Positions 11,551-23,258 of a stretch of 64,000 nucleotides of DNA are shown here, piece by piece (position 1 is the first letter of the stretch; the number at the start of each line of letters is the position of its first letter). The DNA lies in contig CM048843.1 in the NCBI GenBank assembly GCA_026545765.1, positions 88,971,050 through 89,035,049 on the forward strand, given 5' to 3'. Position numbers and translations under genes: made by a program. The notes beneath the pieces are model-generated. The model was not told the DNA's origin, ran no database searches, and worked only from the letters and a program-made list of their open reading frames with translations. The DNA comes from Plantago major. Its lineage: Eukaryota > Streptophyta > Magnoliopsida > Lamiales > Plantaginaceae.

Positions 11551-12164
11551 CTGCAAGAAATACACTTCAAGATCTCAAGACCAATTTTAATTAAGTAGGT
11601 CATATCCCCAAGGTAATATCAGCATTCAATTACAACTGCTTACTTTCACTTTACTCCATAACATAGTTTCACCACTTAACCATAAATCTGAAACTCAAAG
11701 GGCCGGTTGATTCTGCATGGTCCAAGTAATCATGTAGCTTATCAAACATGATGAACATAAACCGTACAGACTACAGAGGCAAACTCTCTTGTCCTTTACA
11801 AGTTGAAAGTATTAGCCTATCTATGGGAAGCTTGAAGCTAAGGCCATCAATTTATGGATTTAGAGAACAGGTATACGAAGCTTTTACATAAGCAAAAAAG
11901 GAACTGATGCATGCAGGATAGGCGCAATGCACAAATAAGATGTAAACGATAGCACAAAATTAAACTTAAGATAAGATGAAACAGGCAATAATAACTTTAG
12001 TACTATAATTAATATCAAAATTTCCACTGTTTTGTTTTCGAGCACTATTCCCCACGTTATACTTGTAGGAGTCACACTAATATCAAGTAGTCCCACATAG
12101 TCAGTGCCTCTTGAATTTATTTGGCAAGAGAAACATTTCTCAAATTTAGCATCCAAATCAATAC
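11551..12164 (-). other. Intron between first- and second-kinase parts (minus-strand gene)
   Basis: The donor GTATTG follows ..GISLSG at 12,165/12,164, and the acceptor ..ttcttgcag ends at 11,551. Both sides use the same phase (1) as in the plus-strand paralogue. The extra linker exon of the plus gene (43,528-43,716) has no recognisable counterpart here. Confidence 0.7.
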
Positions 12165-14556
12165 CTGATAATGAGATGCCGGCAAACTCCGTTCTCGTGG
12201 ATGGTTTTGCTGTCTTCTTACCTGAGTCCCATGGAAAAAGTCGTGATAGCTTACGCATTAAACTATTTCGGCCATCTTTTTTTCGATAAAGAACCCCAGT
12301 ATGAAGTATTTTACTGTTACTTTGTTCAGAGGCTGACATCATATCTTCCGGAGGAGAAAGGGGCATAGTTTGTTGCATTGTGCTCATTGACATTCTCTCA
12401 GCAGGTTGCCAGACATCAGTAACACCGACTCTCTCATTAGGCATCAAAGATGTTGCATTCTCCAGCTGAGTTTTATCGCCACTTTGCAACATATCAGCAA
12501 CCTTTGTCATCTCACCTGTAACCAATAACTTAGAATATTCCTGCTGATTCCTGTCAGTAAACGGAAAGAAATCAGCCAAACTTGCTATGGCATTTGGCAC
12601 CAAGGATTTAGCTTTCTGCTGCTCAACCCCCAAAAAAGCCTGGAGGCTATATGGTAAAATGTCCCCGCTGAGACTCGGAGATAAGATCTCATCCATCTTT
12701 CCCCGTGTGAAGTTATCTCGAGCCCATATGGTTAGACTGCACTCATCCTCCCAAGCAAGAGGATCAACTGCTGGTCTTCCACATAATACTTCCAGCAGGA
12801 CAACACCAAATGCATATGTGTTGCTTTTCATTGTTAGTTTACGACTTCTAAAATAATCTGGGTCGATGTATCCAAAAGTGCCTTTCAGATTAGTGCTGTC
12901 TTGATTTTGCAATCCACTAAAACCTTCAGTTTTTGCCAAGCCAAAATCTGAAACCTTAGCCACAAAACTTTCATCTAGAAGGATATTCGACGCCTTTACA
13001 TCGCGATGTACAACCCCCTTTCCAGTGTGAAGATAGTCAAGTCCTCGAGCAGCTCCAATGCAGATCTGAAGGCGTTCCTCCCAAGAGAGAATGTAGTAAT
13101 TACTTTTTTTCCTAGCAAGTTTGTAGAGATGGTCCGCTAATGTTCCATTGGGCATATACTCGTAGACTAGAATCATTTCCTGTTGCTCATTGCAATAGCC
13201 AATTAAGGAGACTAAATTGACATGTTGAAGCTCAGAAAGAGTTTCAATTTCTGTCCAGAACTCACGCTTCCCTTGCTTGGAGTCTGGTTTCAACCGCTTT
13301 ATGGCCAAGATTCGAGGATCATCATCGATGAACCCTTTGTGGACTTTACCAAAACCACCCCTTCCAATGACATATGCCTCGTCGAAGTTTTTGGTAGCTG
13401 CCTGCATCTCACGTAGAGAAAAACAACGACTAGAAACCTTAGTTGTTGGTTTCTTTTCCTCTGAGAAATTGACTTCCCAAGTTTGTCTCAGCTTACGAAC
13501 AACGATGTTTACGAAACAAATAACTATTATGACAAAACTTGCAACTGCATCTTTATGGCCAAGAATCGAGAATAAATCATGAACAATCCAGTATGGTGAC
13601 TCGCGTGCTGGAGGCAAAGGATTTGGACTGGCAAGACTATTGTCATGATTGCTCAACTTGAATATCTCAAATCCTTCAAGGGGAACATGTCCATAGAAAA
13701 ACTCCTCTCTCGACTGAAGGGAAATGGTGATGTCGCATTTACCTTCCAATTTGCGCCCTTTTGTCATCACCATGTAGTTCCTATAAAACAGGCCATGTGT
13801 ATCCCACATTTTTCCAACTACATCAGTGTTAGTGCATAGTTCCTATAAAACAGGCCATGTGTATCCCCTATATTTCCAACTACATCAGTGTTAGTGCACA
13901 CAACCATGTGATTGATAACAATTGTAAAGCTCGTGTTGCCATTCTCTGCCATTTTGAGTCCTAGTTCACAGAAATGAAGTCTCACCAAGTATCTGAATCC
14001 CACATTTACAGATACTCTCCATGTAATATTCTTTTTGTCATTTCCCTGTTGACTCAAAACTCCCCCCACGTCCCAAACATAGCACGGAAATCATCTCTTA
14101 ACGCAACAGAACCCCGTTTGACATTCTGCCGATGAACCATCTCAAGTGCAGTACCATTATCAACATATACCAGAAACTTCTCCCCGACCACTTGAACTCC
14201 TCTACCTCCGGTATGGCAGTACGAAAGCGTTTCAGGTACAGAGATAACCTCAATGGCATTGATAAAAGCATGCGTATCATATGACTGACCACTTGCAGTT
14301 GTGGGAGAAAACGTTACACTAAATGCATGATTCTTTTCCGTAACTACACAGAATTCCTTAGTAAAAAATTGAACAGCAAGATCTTCGGCAGTGATCGAAG
14401 CACTAAAGTTGCTAAGAAGTGTGAAAGGACCAGCTTCAACACTGAAAAAGTCCCTGGACCTTCTAAAACCATTGTATGTAGCAGGATTAAAGTGAAGGCG
14501 GATCAGCTTCTGACCTGAATCGAGCCGAAACACGTAGGAAAACTGGTAACGAGAGA
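12165..14556 (-). pseudogene. Malectin-like receptor kinase, main exon of the minus-strand copy (broken)
   Basis: This region holds most of a malectin-like ectodomain (14,556 to about 13,650), a membrane span (..AVASFVIIVICFVNIVV..) and a CrRLK1L-type kinase with [23 protein letters not shown] and DFGLAK. The damage is extensive. There is a frameshift near 14,060 and a frame-shifting 62-bp tandem duplication at 13,775-13,898. A deletion of about 36 codons removes kinase subdomain XI (the ..[10 protein letters not shown].. region of the paralogue). Subdomain IX reads KSNTYAFG, where the paralogue has KSDTYAFG. At the position where the plus copy has TGA, this copy keeps TGG. The first about 85 codons are not here but at 38,273-38,561. 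Confidence 0.88.
13775..13898 (-). repeat. 62-bp tandem duplication inside the ectodomain coding sequence
   Basis: Units 13,775-13,836 and 13,837-13,898 differ at only a few bases. Because 62 is not a multiple of 3, the duplication throws the frame out and ends the ORF soon after. The plus-strand paralogue has a single unit. Confidence 0.92.
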
Positions 14557-14720
14557 ATTATCAGAAACAGATTCGATCATACTGTCCTGTAACTGGTAAC
14601 AGATTCGAATCATCGGTTACTGGTAACATAATCGTCTTGCAGTTACTGTCCTGTAGCAGTATTATCGAATCATCGGTTAGTGGAAGAGAAGACGATTCGA
14701 TCATACTGTCCTGGAAGAAT
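14557..14720. repeat. Left junction of the 23.7-kb block: scrambled short repeats
   Basis: Short motifs recur: 'actggtaac' (also inside the adjacent exon at 14,542), 'tactgtcctg', 'attcgatcat' and 'atcggtta'. The 31-bp piece at 14,572-14,602 is present as an inverted copy at 38,215-38,252, where it carries one extra 7-bp ccagtta. Confidence 0.85.
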
Positions 14721-14785
14721 TATTTTGTTTCAAGGACAAATATGTAATTGCAGAAAATAGATGTATTGGGACCAAATAACATATA

Positions 14786-15036
14786 CTCCCGTCCCACTTT
14801 AATTTACCAATTTGACTTTTTATGGTCAACACCATTCAACTTTGAACTTGATTTACTCACATACGATACTTATAATGGATTTTTGAAAAATATATAATGA
14901 AAATTTAAAATTTAATATTTAATAATATGAATTTTAAATTTTTTTACCAACATTATTTATGAGTGATTCACATACGAAGTTTAAACGCGTTGATCAGAAA
15001 AAGTCAAACGGGTAAATGAACCTGGGACGGAGGGAG
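14786..15036. mobile_element. Stowaway-type MITE
   Basis: It starts CTCCCGTCCCACTTTAATTT and ends with the matching inverse ..CCTGGGACGGAGGGAG. It is about 251 bp, AT-rich and non-coding. The left flank is TA, and the right-hand target base pair has changed. Typical mariner-type MITE structure. Confidence 0.8.
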
Positions 15037-15524
15037 TGCTATATCAATAAAGTGGGTTATTATATATGGTATTTTCGAAAAACAAATTTTGCGGGCCAGA
15101 AATTCCGGTATTTAATGAGTTTGGATTTTTTGCAAGCTGTGGTAATTTAGATTTTTGCAACCAAACGTGGTATTTCATGGGATGTTTTCGAAATACCACA
15201 AGAAAACACTCAAAACCAAACAGGCTATCTATATATAATCTTTCAGTATAATTACCATATTTAATTTTCTTTATAAACAGGTAAAAAAGGACATTAATTA
15301 ACAAACCCTGCTGGTGAAGCTTCCAAATTTGAAGTAGTTTCCGTTTCGGTTTAGAAGTCCAAGTACTAGTAGGATACATCCCCAGGCCCACTACTAATAG
15401 GCTATTTTTGTACGTATCTATATAAATTAACTTGACTAGCTTTCATAATTATTTATTTTCACTAGCTCCTGTTAATCAATATTCACAACACATTATTAAC
15501 CAATTGCCTTGGACCTGATTGAAG
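15037..15524. other. Spacer before the SAUR-like ORF
   Basis: AT-rich sequence with the imperfect repeats 'tggtattt.cgaaa' and 'ttttgca'. No coding region is supported. It presumably includes the promoter of the ORF at 15,525, although no clear TATA or leader can be singled out. Confidence 0.4.
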
Positions 15525-15791
15525 ATGCCGTTGCTCCAGAATATGTTCCGACCACTGTTGGAGAAATTGGGGATGATGAAGAAGAAAACCTTCCCGGTGC
15601 TCGTCAATGAATTCGACGAACATGTGACCGCGTATAAGATATCACTCGATTTCTTGAAGTCCAAGGCGTTTGAGAATTTCCTATCCGAACACAAGGATGA
15701 CATTCGCCCCGATGGTCCCCTTACGGTGTATTGTTCCGTCAAGAAGTTCGAAGAAACGTTGATCCTTGCGCAGACTGAGATGCTCGTCTGA
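15525..15791 (+). CDS. Small SAUR-like (auxin-responsive family) protein
   Basis: An intronless ORF of 88 codons, starting at the first ATG (MPLLQNMFRP..). The order FPVLVNEFDEHVTAYKISLD, then FLKSKAFENFLSEHKDDI, then RPDGPLTVYCSVKKFEETL follows the SAUR core. That core has a beta strand, a 'fixed-leaf' segment where the next hydrophobic helix packs, an acidic stretch and a PDGPLT.-C motif. SAURs are short, single-exon proteins that often inhibit PP2C-D phosphatases during cell expansion; that role is family knowledge and is not shown here. The usual GHFAVYVG segment is very divergent, so the family call is tentative. G/C content is higher than in the surrounding AT-rich DNA, which supports it being real coding sequence. 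Confidence 0.5.
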   Translation: MPLLQNMFRPLLEKLGMMKKKTFPVLVNEFDEHVTAYKISLDFLKSKAFENFLSEHKDDIRPDGPLTVYCSVKKFEETLILAQTEMLV

Positions 15792-17558
15792 AAGATCACA
15801 AGCTATCAATATTTTTCTTGTCTTTTGAATTTTGATCATGTATATGCAACGTAACTCTGCAATTACGTACGTATCATGAGTATACTCAATATCAAGAAAG
15901 TTACTCCTGATAGTTGTTAATTTGTAAACTTTTAAATTCTAATTTTTTAAGCTATTGAAAATATTCGTTGGGTGAACGAACTTAATCCTTTTTTTTTTTT
16001 TTTTTTATGCAATGGAAGTTTATGTGAACACACTAGAATAGATTTCAGGTTTGTGAACTTTACCCTTAGAAATCGTTTCGTGCGTAGCAATCTATTTACC
16101 TTAACTCTCAACTGAGCTCACCCCCAACCATATAGTTTTCTAGGGTAACTATATATATATCCCAGCCTAAACCCAATTTCGTAAAAAATCCTGAGGACAT
16201 AGTCCTCTCACAAAGTCTGGAGAGATTTTTTCTAAACAACTTATTTAATAAAACGACATATATTATCAAGATAATCATTAATTTTATTAATCAACTCGTC
16301 TACATTGTTAATAATATATATTTTATATAAAAAAATATCAATGTTGACAATATAAATGTTTTGATTAATAACATCAATAATTTTCTTAATAATATATATA
16401 GGTTCGTTTCTAAATAAGTTACAGAAAACTTACTCTGTCCTATTTATAAAAAAAAATTAAGAAAACAAAAACCTCACTTGAACCAACATGATCGAATCCG
16501 TAGCTTCAGTAAGAATGGGACTAGCAAACTGGACGTTCAAGTAAAAACTAGGCCCAAAACATCAAGTTTTCTACCGCCAATCAAGTTGTTACCCTGACTA
16601 TTATCAGTCGATGTGTCGACACGTACACGTGTCCATTGCTCTATATCGCCCTCAACCACTGCTCTCCATCGCCTTCAACCATTGCTCTCCATCGTCCTCA
16701 ATTGCTATTCGTTACTTCCTCCATCCCGACAATCTGGGCACATATTCATTTTATGGACGTCTCACGAATCTAGTCTCATTATAAAAATAGCAAAAAAGTA
16801 CACCCACTATCTCTTTTACATTTTCCATTCTTTATCATTATATATCTTATCTCTCATACATTTTTCATTCTTTATCATTTCTCTCCCCAACAACAAACAA
16901 TAAACAATTGATTTTTTTAAAAATAGTGCCAAAGGGGGGGGGGGGTCCGCCCCTATTTAGAAATATAAACTTTTCCACTAATTTTTAATAAAAAAATAAT
17001 TAAAGATATATTTACATATACATTTAATTATAATTTATAATTATATACATTAAAATTATAATTCCAAACAAATATCCACATCTGTAAAAACATTAAAATT
17101 GGATGAATTCTAACTTAAATTTTGATTTTAATTTTAAAGATTTTAATTTTTTTAATAGGAATATTTTTAATATATAAAAAATGCTTTTTTGTTTTAATAT
17201 ATATAAATAGTTTAAGGCGATATAGACTGTTAGAGCAACGCATAGTGCAACACCTCGCGCGATATGAGCGACACCCCATGGCAACACTTGGTGCGAAAGG
17301 TAGCAAATTATTTGATCTCCACCGTTAAATTTTTAATCTAATGGATCAAATAAACTAAGTGACTGAATTTTAGTCAGGGCGACACCTCGACTAACGATAG
17401 AAAACCCCCAAAACATAGGCCTAAACCATTGGCACAAAAAAGAGTTGTAAATCAAATCAGAAAATTTTCGGTCATCGGGTCAACGTTTAGTTCGTATTCG
17501 ATTCGGTCAAACTTGAAAATTTTCGTTACATAGACGAATCGGATATGAACAAAATAAT
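15792..17558. other. AT-rich spacer with MITE relics and a 12-G run
   Basis: No gene is supported. It holds a MITE relic (16,213-16,436), a Stowaway-like end near 16,711 ('ttcctccatcccgacaatct'), homopolymer runs (T at about 15,990-16,006; G at 16,934-16,945) and a strongly AT-rich tract at 16,970-17,210. Confidence 0.6.
16213..16436. mobile_element. Relic of the same MITE family as 59,916-60,154
   Basis: It shares the ordered internal blocks 'caatgttga', 'gttttgat/aataataacat' and 'ataattttctt.a.aatat', and 'aagtct'/'agactt'-like ends, with the better-preserved element at 59,916-60,154. The terminal inverted repeats are badly worn. Confidence 0.55.
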
Positions 17559-18439
17559 TGTAAGAACCCGTACTTTTTATTTTAATTCGATTTTATGATT
17601 TTATTTTATTTTTATAGTGGACTGGACCAAGTAATATTTTCCAAACTGATTTTCGATTATTAGGCCCAATCCCATATAAACTACCCAATATATAAAATTC
17701 CAAAACCCTTATATCAGTTCAAAATACAGAAACATACGGGCTATTTGGGACGAAACTTTAACTGAGACCAATAGTTAGTTGTAGGTTTGTTATGAAAAAG
17801 ATGAAGTTAATAAGTTTCACTCAATTAAGTTTGGAAACACTTTTGATCAATTAAGATGGAAATCCAAATAGAATGGTAAGACTTACTCAATTAAAATGGA
17901 GGCATAATTCTATGCCAATCAACCTGATATATTTCTATCTTTTCCACTGCTGCACGATCGCCAAAGCTCATCAATATGCCTATAAAGTGTGTGACCCTTT
18001 CGAGGAATTGTTGTACTTTGGAGTACTCTCAGTGTTATGTGTATGTGACCCCTATGGTAGGGGATATGTTATGTGAAAGCCGGCTTGTGTGCCACCACGG
18101 TTTGTGTGGCCATAGTGTATATTTGATTGAGCTGAAAGTGTACTGTTATTGTTTTGACAAGTGAACCATGCAAGCGATTTTGACTATGATGTGGCTTGAG
18201 ATTCACCCTTACACCTTTTTTTTTTCAGTTGAGTAAGTGACTGAAAGTGTTGTAATTTCTGAAAGTTGAATTTAGTTTGAGTTTTCTAGAATTGTATTTT
18301 TGTATTTGAGTTGTAGTTGCTCTACTGTTGTACTATTCTTTTCAAATTATTTATAAAAATTGAGGCTTCGTCTTGGCGTGAGCCCATCTCACGATATGCG
18401 GCCGGTCGCACCAAAGTATTTTGGTTTTGGGGCGTGACA
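17559..18439 (+). mobile_element. Solo LTR with perfect 5-bp target duplication
   Basis: It begins TGTAAGAACCCG and ends GGGGCGTGACA, giving TG..CA termini. It is flanked on both sides by ATAAT (17,554-17,558 and 18,440-18,444). At 881 bp with no internal element region, it is what remains after recombination between two LTRs. A partial inverted relative lies at 21,571-22,255. Confidence 0.88.
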
Positions 18440-20372
18440 ATAATAGTATATGTTTGTAAGTTTTCGAACAATATCAGAACAAATGATTTATAATTATATA
18501 TGAGAAAATTATAAAACCCACCCCTTCTAAATAGCCACTTTAATATTGATGCCTAGAGTTTGAACAATTACAAATGGTTCCAACTTCCAATTTGTGTACC
18601 ATAAAAATTACAATAAAAATGGTTCCAATAATTTAACCCGTCTCTATTCATTGATCCATTAAAATAATGAGTAATAAAATAATGATGGAACTAAAACTCC
18701 TTCTATTTATAACGTATAAATAGTGGCTCATTATGTTTTTTGTGTACAATTAAATCATTTGATAAGATGAATGGAATAATCTATTACTTTGGTCTCCTTT
18801 CTTATTGTTCTTCCATTCTTCCTATCACATTAGTTCTATATTGTGTAACAAAAATTATTACATTATATATATAATTGGACAACTATTGAAGTTGTGCAAT
18901 TGAGTACTTAATTTAAGTTAAATTGGGCTCATTTGTATTATATATGTAAATTAGACTTTAATTACAAAAAATCAACATGTTTTATTCATTCTAATTCTAA
19001 GCCCTAATGAAACTCCAACAAAATCATTTATCGTTAGAAAAACTCAATTTGTCTTCAGCAATTAAATTCCAAGCCCTCATTTAAAAAACTCAATATGTCT
19101 TCTCCAATTAAATTCAAATCCATAATTCAACCCTAACAAAATCAATTCATTATTAAAAAAAAAAACAACAACAACGATAATATATATTTCTTCACCATCT
19201 TCTTTGTTTAAATTGAAACATATCAAGTCACACTAACCCAAAGCCTAATTCAACTCGAAAAAGACAATTCATTATCAGAAACAACAATAGTATTTACCTT
19301 CATATAGATTTTCTATTATTTGTAACTAAATGACACAATAACACGCGTAGCATTGTTCTAATGTTATAGTTTTATAATAAATGAGGAAGAAAAAATTCAT
19401 CAATGTTAAAAGTTATTGAAACAAAACCTCAGGGCATGTCCTAAGCCCATGCGGGATGTTCACCCGCACATGACTCCAAATTTTTAAGGGCTCCAATTTC
19501 AAAATGTGATAGGGTGTTAAAAATATGAATAAAAGTATGTTATAAAAAGTTAATATATGATTTTGTTTTAAATAACACTTGCACTGATACATTTTTTAAA
19601 GTAATATATTTTGTATACTACTACATCCGTTCCATTAATAACATTTCCAGTCTCTTTTTTTTTTTTTTTTGTTATATTATAAACTTTCTAAACTATAAAT
19701 GAAAAATTTTACCACACTAACTAATTATTTATTATTTCTCTTTTCTACTTTATTATCACTTTTTTCAATCTCTCTTACTTTATCACCCACTTACAACTTT
19801 ACTATAATACCCCTACAAACTATTTGTTTTATATAGCTCGTCTCCTGAGAGTCGCTACTTAGGAGAGACCGGAGAGACTCAAAGAAATATACAACATACT
19901 AAAATGTGGTAAATTTCACGGGTCAACTCAGCGGGCCAGATCGACCCGTGAAATTTAAAAAAAAAGAAACAGAACAAACACAGCAGCCATGGCTGCCATT
20001 AAAGCTGAGGAGCTCGCAACTATGACCTCCGTCCATGGATGAGATCAAGCTCCATCCATGGAAGTTTTAAAAAACAATTAGATCTAAAAAATTTCAATTG
20101 ATCTTGAATTAGTTGCTAATTGAGTTGTTTTAATACAAGCTATTGGAAGAGACGTGTATCAGTGAGAGATCTAAGAGACGGATTGATGTTATTAAGTATA
20201 TGTATAATGTTTTAAACAATATCGGTAATGTTCTATGAGTTGGAATTTTATATAATTTTTTATGCATATGTATATCGCCGAAGTTTTTAGTAAAACCTTT
20301 AATGTTTTTGGATATAACTGTAATGTTTGTCCGTCTCTTTTAGTCACTTTATAACACCGTCTCTCAGGAGAC
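18440..20372. other. AT-rich intergenic DNA
   Basis: No coding region, RNA gene or complete element was recognised. A MITE-like end ('ctacatccgttccattaataacattt', about 19,622) and two stretches resembling the 'ctcctgagag..gagac' MITE family end (19,843-19,880 and 20,357-20,372) suggest old insertions. Confidence 0.5.
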
Positions 20373-20375
20373 TTA

Positions 20376-20513
20376 GGCTCTGTTCTTTTCAACTGAAAAC
20401 TCATTCGATTCGATTCATTCCATTCGATTCGATTCGATTCGATTCGGCTCGTCTTGATTCACTCTCTTGATTCAGCTTTCTTCAGTTCAGCTCTCTTAAG
20501 TTCATTAAATTCA

Positions 20514-20567
<54 letters not shown>

Positions 20568-21294
20568 TATTATTATTATTATTAATATTTTATCATTTAT
20601 TTACACAACCCATCTTTTGTACGAGGAAAATAAGAAAATTTATCAAATTGAGATATTTTCAACCTTTTTCTTTCTTTCTTTTTAACACGACTTTTAGTAG
20701 ATCAATGAAATAAAAAGTACAGTTACGATTCGAATTACCCTTCTTTTCTACCGTAAAAGTTGAGTTAAGATAAGAAACTACAGGAACCTGAGAGTACCAA
20801 AAACTCCAAAACAAGTTAAACCAAACTAAAGTCGAACCAAAACGACATTATCACAAATATTGAGAAATGGCATTTATTCCTCCGTATTAGTTTCCATGTT
20901 ATCTTCCTCGGACGCTATATTACACTAACAATCGATTTTTCTAAGGAGAATTTTTTTCTCGAACTTAAATCGTAAATTACTTGCAAATTACGCACAAAAA
21001 AGTATAAAACAAAGTTATGTTAGTCAAATATACTTAATTTATTTTTATAATATAATTTTATTATATTCTTTTGTCGTGTAATTTGCGAGTAATCTGATCA
21101 AATCGAAAAAAGTCTCCTACGAATTTATTAATGGACCGGATGTAGTATTCATTATTATTAAAAATGGGACAAATGTAATTTCTTGATTCGTTTGATTTGA
21201 TTCATTTCTGTTTGACTCATTTGATTGATTGATTCGATTCGGTTCCATTCGATTCGATAAATTTCAGTAAATTTCAGTTGAAAAGAACAGAGCC
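20376..21294. mobile_element. Non-autonomous Harbinger-like element with TTA target duplication
   Basis: Terminal inverted repeats of at least 24 bp (GGCTCTGTTCTTTTCAACTG.. on the left, its exact inverse ending ..AGAACAGAGCC on the right) are flanked by TTA at 20,373-20,375 and 21,295-21,297. It is 919 bp with no transposase frame. Subterminal 'gattcgattc' repeats lie at both ends and an (ATT)n microsatellite lies inside. TTA duplications are characteristic of PIF/Harbinger (Tourist-like) elements. Confidence 0.85.
20511..20585. repeat. (ATT)n microsatellite
   Basis: About 24 ATT units with one interruption ('attact'), lying within the Harbinger-like element. Confidence 0.95.
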
Positions 21295-21570
21295 TTACTC
21301 TTGTTTTAAAGATTCTTGGCTTCCGTTGAAGTCAAATTTGAGGTTGATTTAGATACAATTTTGATTCTTGGTTTAATTTGGTAAATTAGAAACTATAAAG
21401 TATGTTATTGGAGAATTTAACAAAAAGGTGGGGGTGAATATGCAATTTTCAAATAGTATCTAGGTTTCATTTAATATTTTTAAGGTTTATTCATAAATGC
21501 GTATAGGTTTTATCAAAAAAAAAAATGAAGTATATGGGAAATGGTTAAAATTTTAAAGAGTAATTGTTAA

Positions 21571-21898
21571 TGTCATGCCCCAAAATCAAAATACTTTGGC
21601 ATGACCGGCCGTCTATCGTGAGATGGCCTCACACCAAGACGAAGCATCGATTTATTTTAAAATATTTTAAAATAGTGGTACAACAACGGAACAACTACAA
21701 CTCAAATACAATAAATACAATTTTAGGAACCTCGACTAGTTACAAACCGCAAAAATTACAAAGCTTTAACTTAACACTACTAACTGCTTTAACCCGACTC
21801 GCTTCCACTAGCAACCTCCTCAAAACCGCAGTCACTTATTCAACTGGAAAAAAAGGTGTAAGTTTGAATCTCAAGCCACTTCTACCGGATCAAGTAGA

Positions 21899-21985
<87 letters not shown>

Positions 21986-22255
21986 TGTGTGTGTGTGTAG
22001 ATATACACACACACAAAATAATATCACAACATAGTCAAAAGTCGTTTGCATGGAATACTTGTCAAAACAATAGCAATACACTTTTAGCTTAATTAAATAT
22101 ACACTATGGCCACACAAACCGTGGGGCACACAGGCTGGCATTCACATAACATATCCCCTACCATAGGGGTCACATACTGACACACATAACACTGGGAGTA
22201 CTCCAAAGCACGACAATCCCCGAAAGGGTCACACACTTCATAGGCATAACGATGA
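21571..22255 (-). mobile_element. Partial LTR of the 17,559 family, opposite orientation
   Basis: On the minus strand it matches the 3' three-quarters of the solo LTR, ending ..GGGGCATGACA at 21,571. Homology stops near 22,255, and an expanded (TA)n(TG)n tract lies inside. The LTR start (TGTAAGAACCC in the same orientation) is not found. Confidence 0.7.
21899..22000. repeat. Compound (TA)n(TG)n microsatellite
   Basis: About 25 TA units run directly into about 24 TG units with one C interruption. A short inverse 'acacacacac' follows at 22,007-22,014. It is absent from the related LTR at 17.6-18.4 kb, so it arose after that insertion. Confidence 0.95.
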
Positions 22256-22572
22256 GCTTAAACATACACTTTTATACCATGCTTTAACAAATCACTTTTT
22301 ATCACACATCACATGCATCGTAAAAATACAACTTGGGTTTCACATACTTGATCCTTCTCAATAGACTATTATATCAAGTCACATATCTTGATACAATAAC
22401 CATAAGTTGTTTGTCAAACATTAAAACTATACATATACGATAATACGAAAAATAAAGCAAAAGTGTCGAGAAATCCCCCTTACCTCAAAGTCGACTCGAA
22501 GCTTACACTGACTACACACTACACTAACGCTCCAGTAACTTGCACCTCGAACTCTCCAAAATACTACTACAA

Positions 22573-23245
22573 TGTAAGAACCCAAAGTACATAAATTGAT
22601 ATACATATACTTATACTTTTGGGGGCTAAATCATAAATTAATTAAATAAGAGGGCTTGAATGATAGAAACTAAAGTACAAAGGCTGGACCAGAACAAAGG
22701 TAAAAAACAAGGACCCAAGGTGCAAATTACCTAAGTTCAATAACAAATTGTTCTTGGAAAACAGAGGGTCATGCGGAAACTTTCAAGACAAAGAACAGAG
22801 AAACTTCGGGGAGTCTTTCTGACTTCGTTTCTGCGGTTTCGTTACAAGGTGAAGAACACGTTACAGAAACCGTGATAGAGTTTAGATATGAGAATGAGGA
22901 GAACGGATGGTCGGAAGGTTACCAATGGCTGGTTACGCAATGGGGCAGAAAACTGGAGATTTTTACGAATCGGGACATATACAAACATGATCTACGAATC
23001 ACAAGGATCTCGACGATACGAAAGGGGTCAGGATTGAAAGTCGTTTGATAGGATTTTGGTTGGGAAACGGGTATTGCGGCCATGTAAAAGCAAGTGAGTG
23101 GGTCTTTGTGTGTCTGTAATCTCCCGAGTGTACTTAAGTCTCTCTATAATAAAAGCTTCCCCTTGTTCATACAATTCTCCCTACTATAAACTTGATCCTT
23201 GATAAAACCTCCTAAGTGGTTGTACCTACTATGTGTCTGTAAACT
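22573..23245 (+). mobile_element. LTR-like or pararetroviral leader before a tRNA-Met primer site
   Basis: The stretch starts TGTAAGAACCC, contains a TATA-like 'tctataataaaa' (23,144) near its end, and stops at the primer-binding site at 23,246. No second copy is visible downstream, so it may be an LTR whose partner is lost or the leader of an integrated pararetrovirus. Only weakly decided. Confidence 0.45.
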
Positions 23246-23258
23246 TGGTATCAGAGCC
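23246..23258 (+). promoter_or_regulatory. Primer-binding site, initiator tRNA-Met type
   Basis: TGGTATCAGAGCC matches the 3' end complement of plant initiator tRNA-Met, as used by caulimovirids and many plant LTR retroelements. Confidence 0.85.

Noticed and set aside
21564..22034. 156-codon ORF
   Set aside because: Much of it is the translation of the (TA)n(TG)n microsatellite within an LTR fragment.
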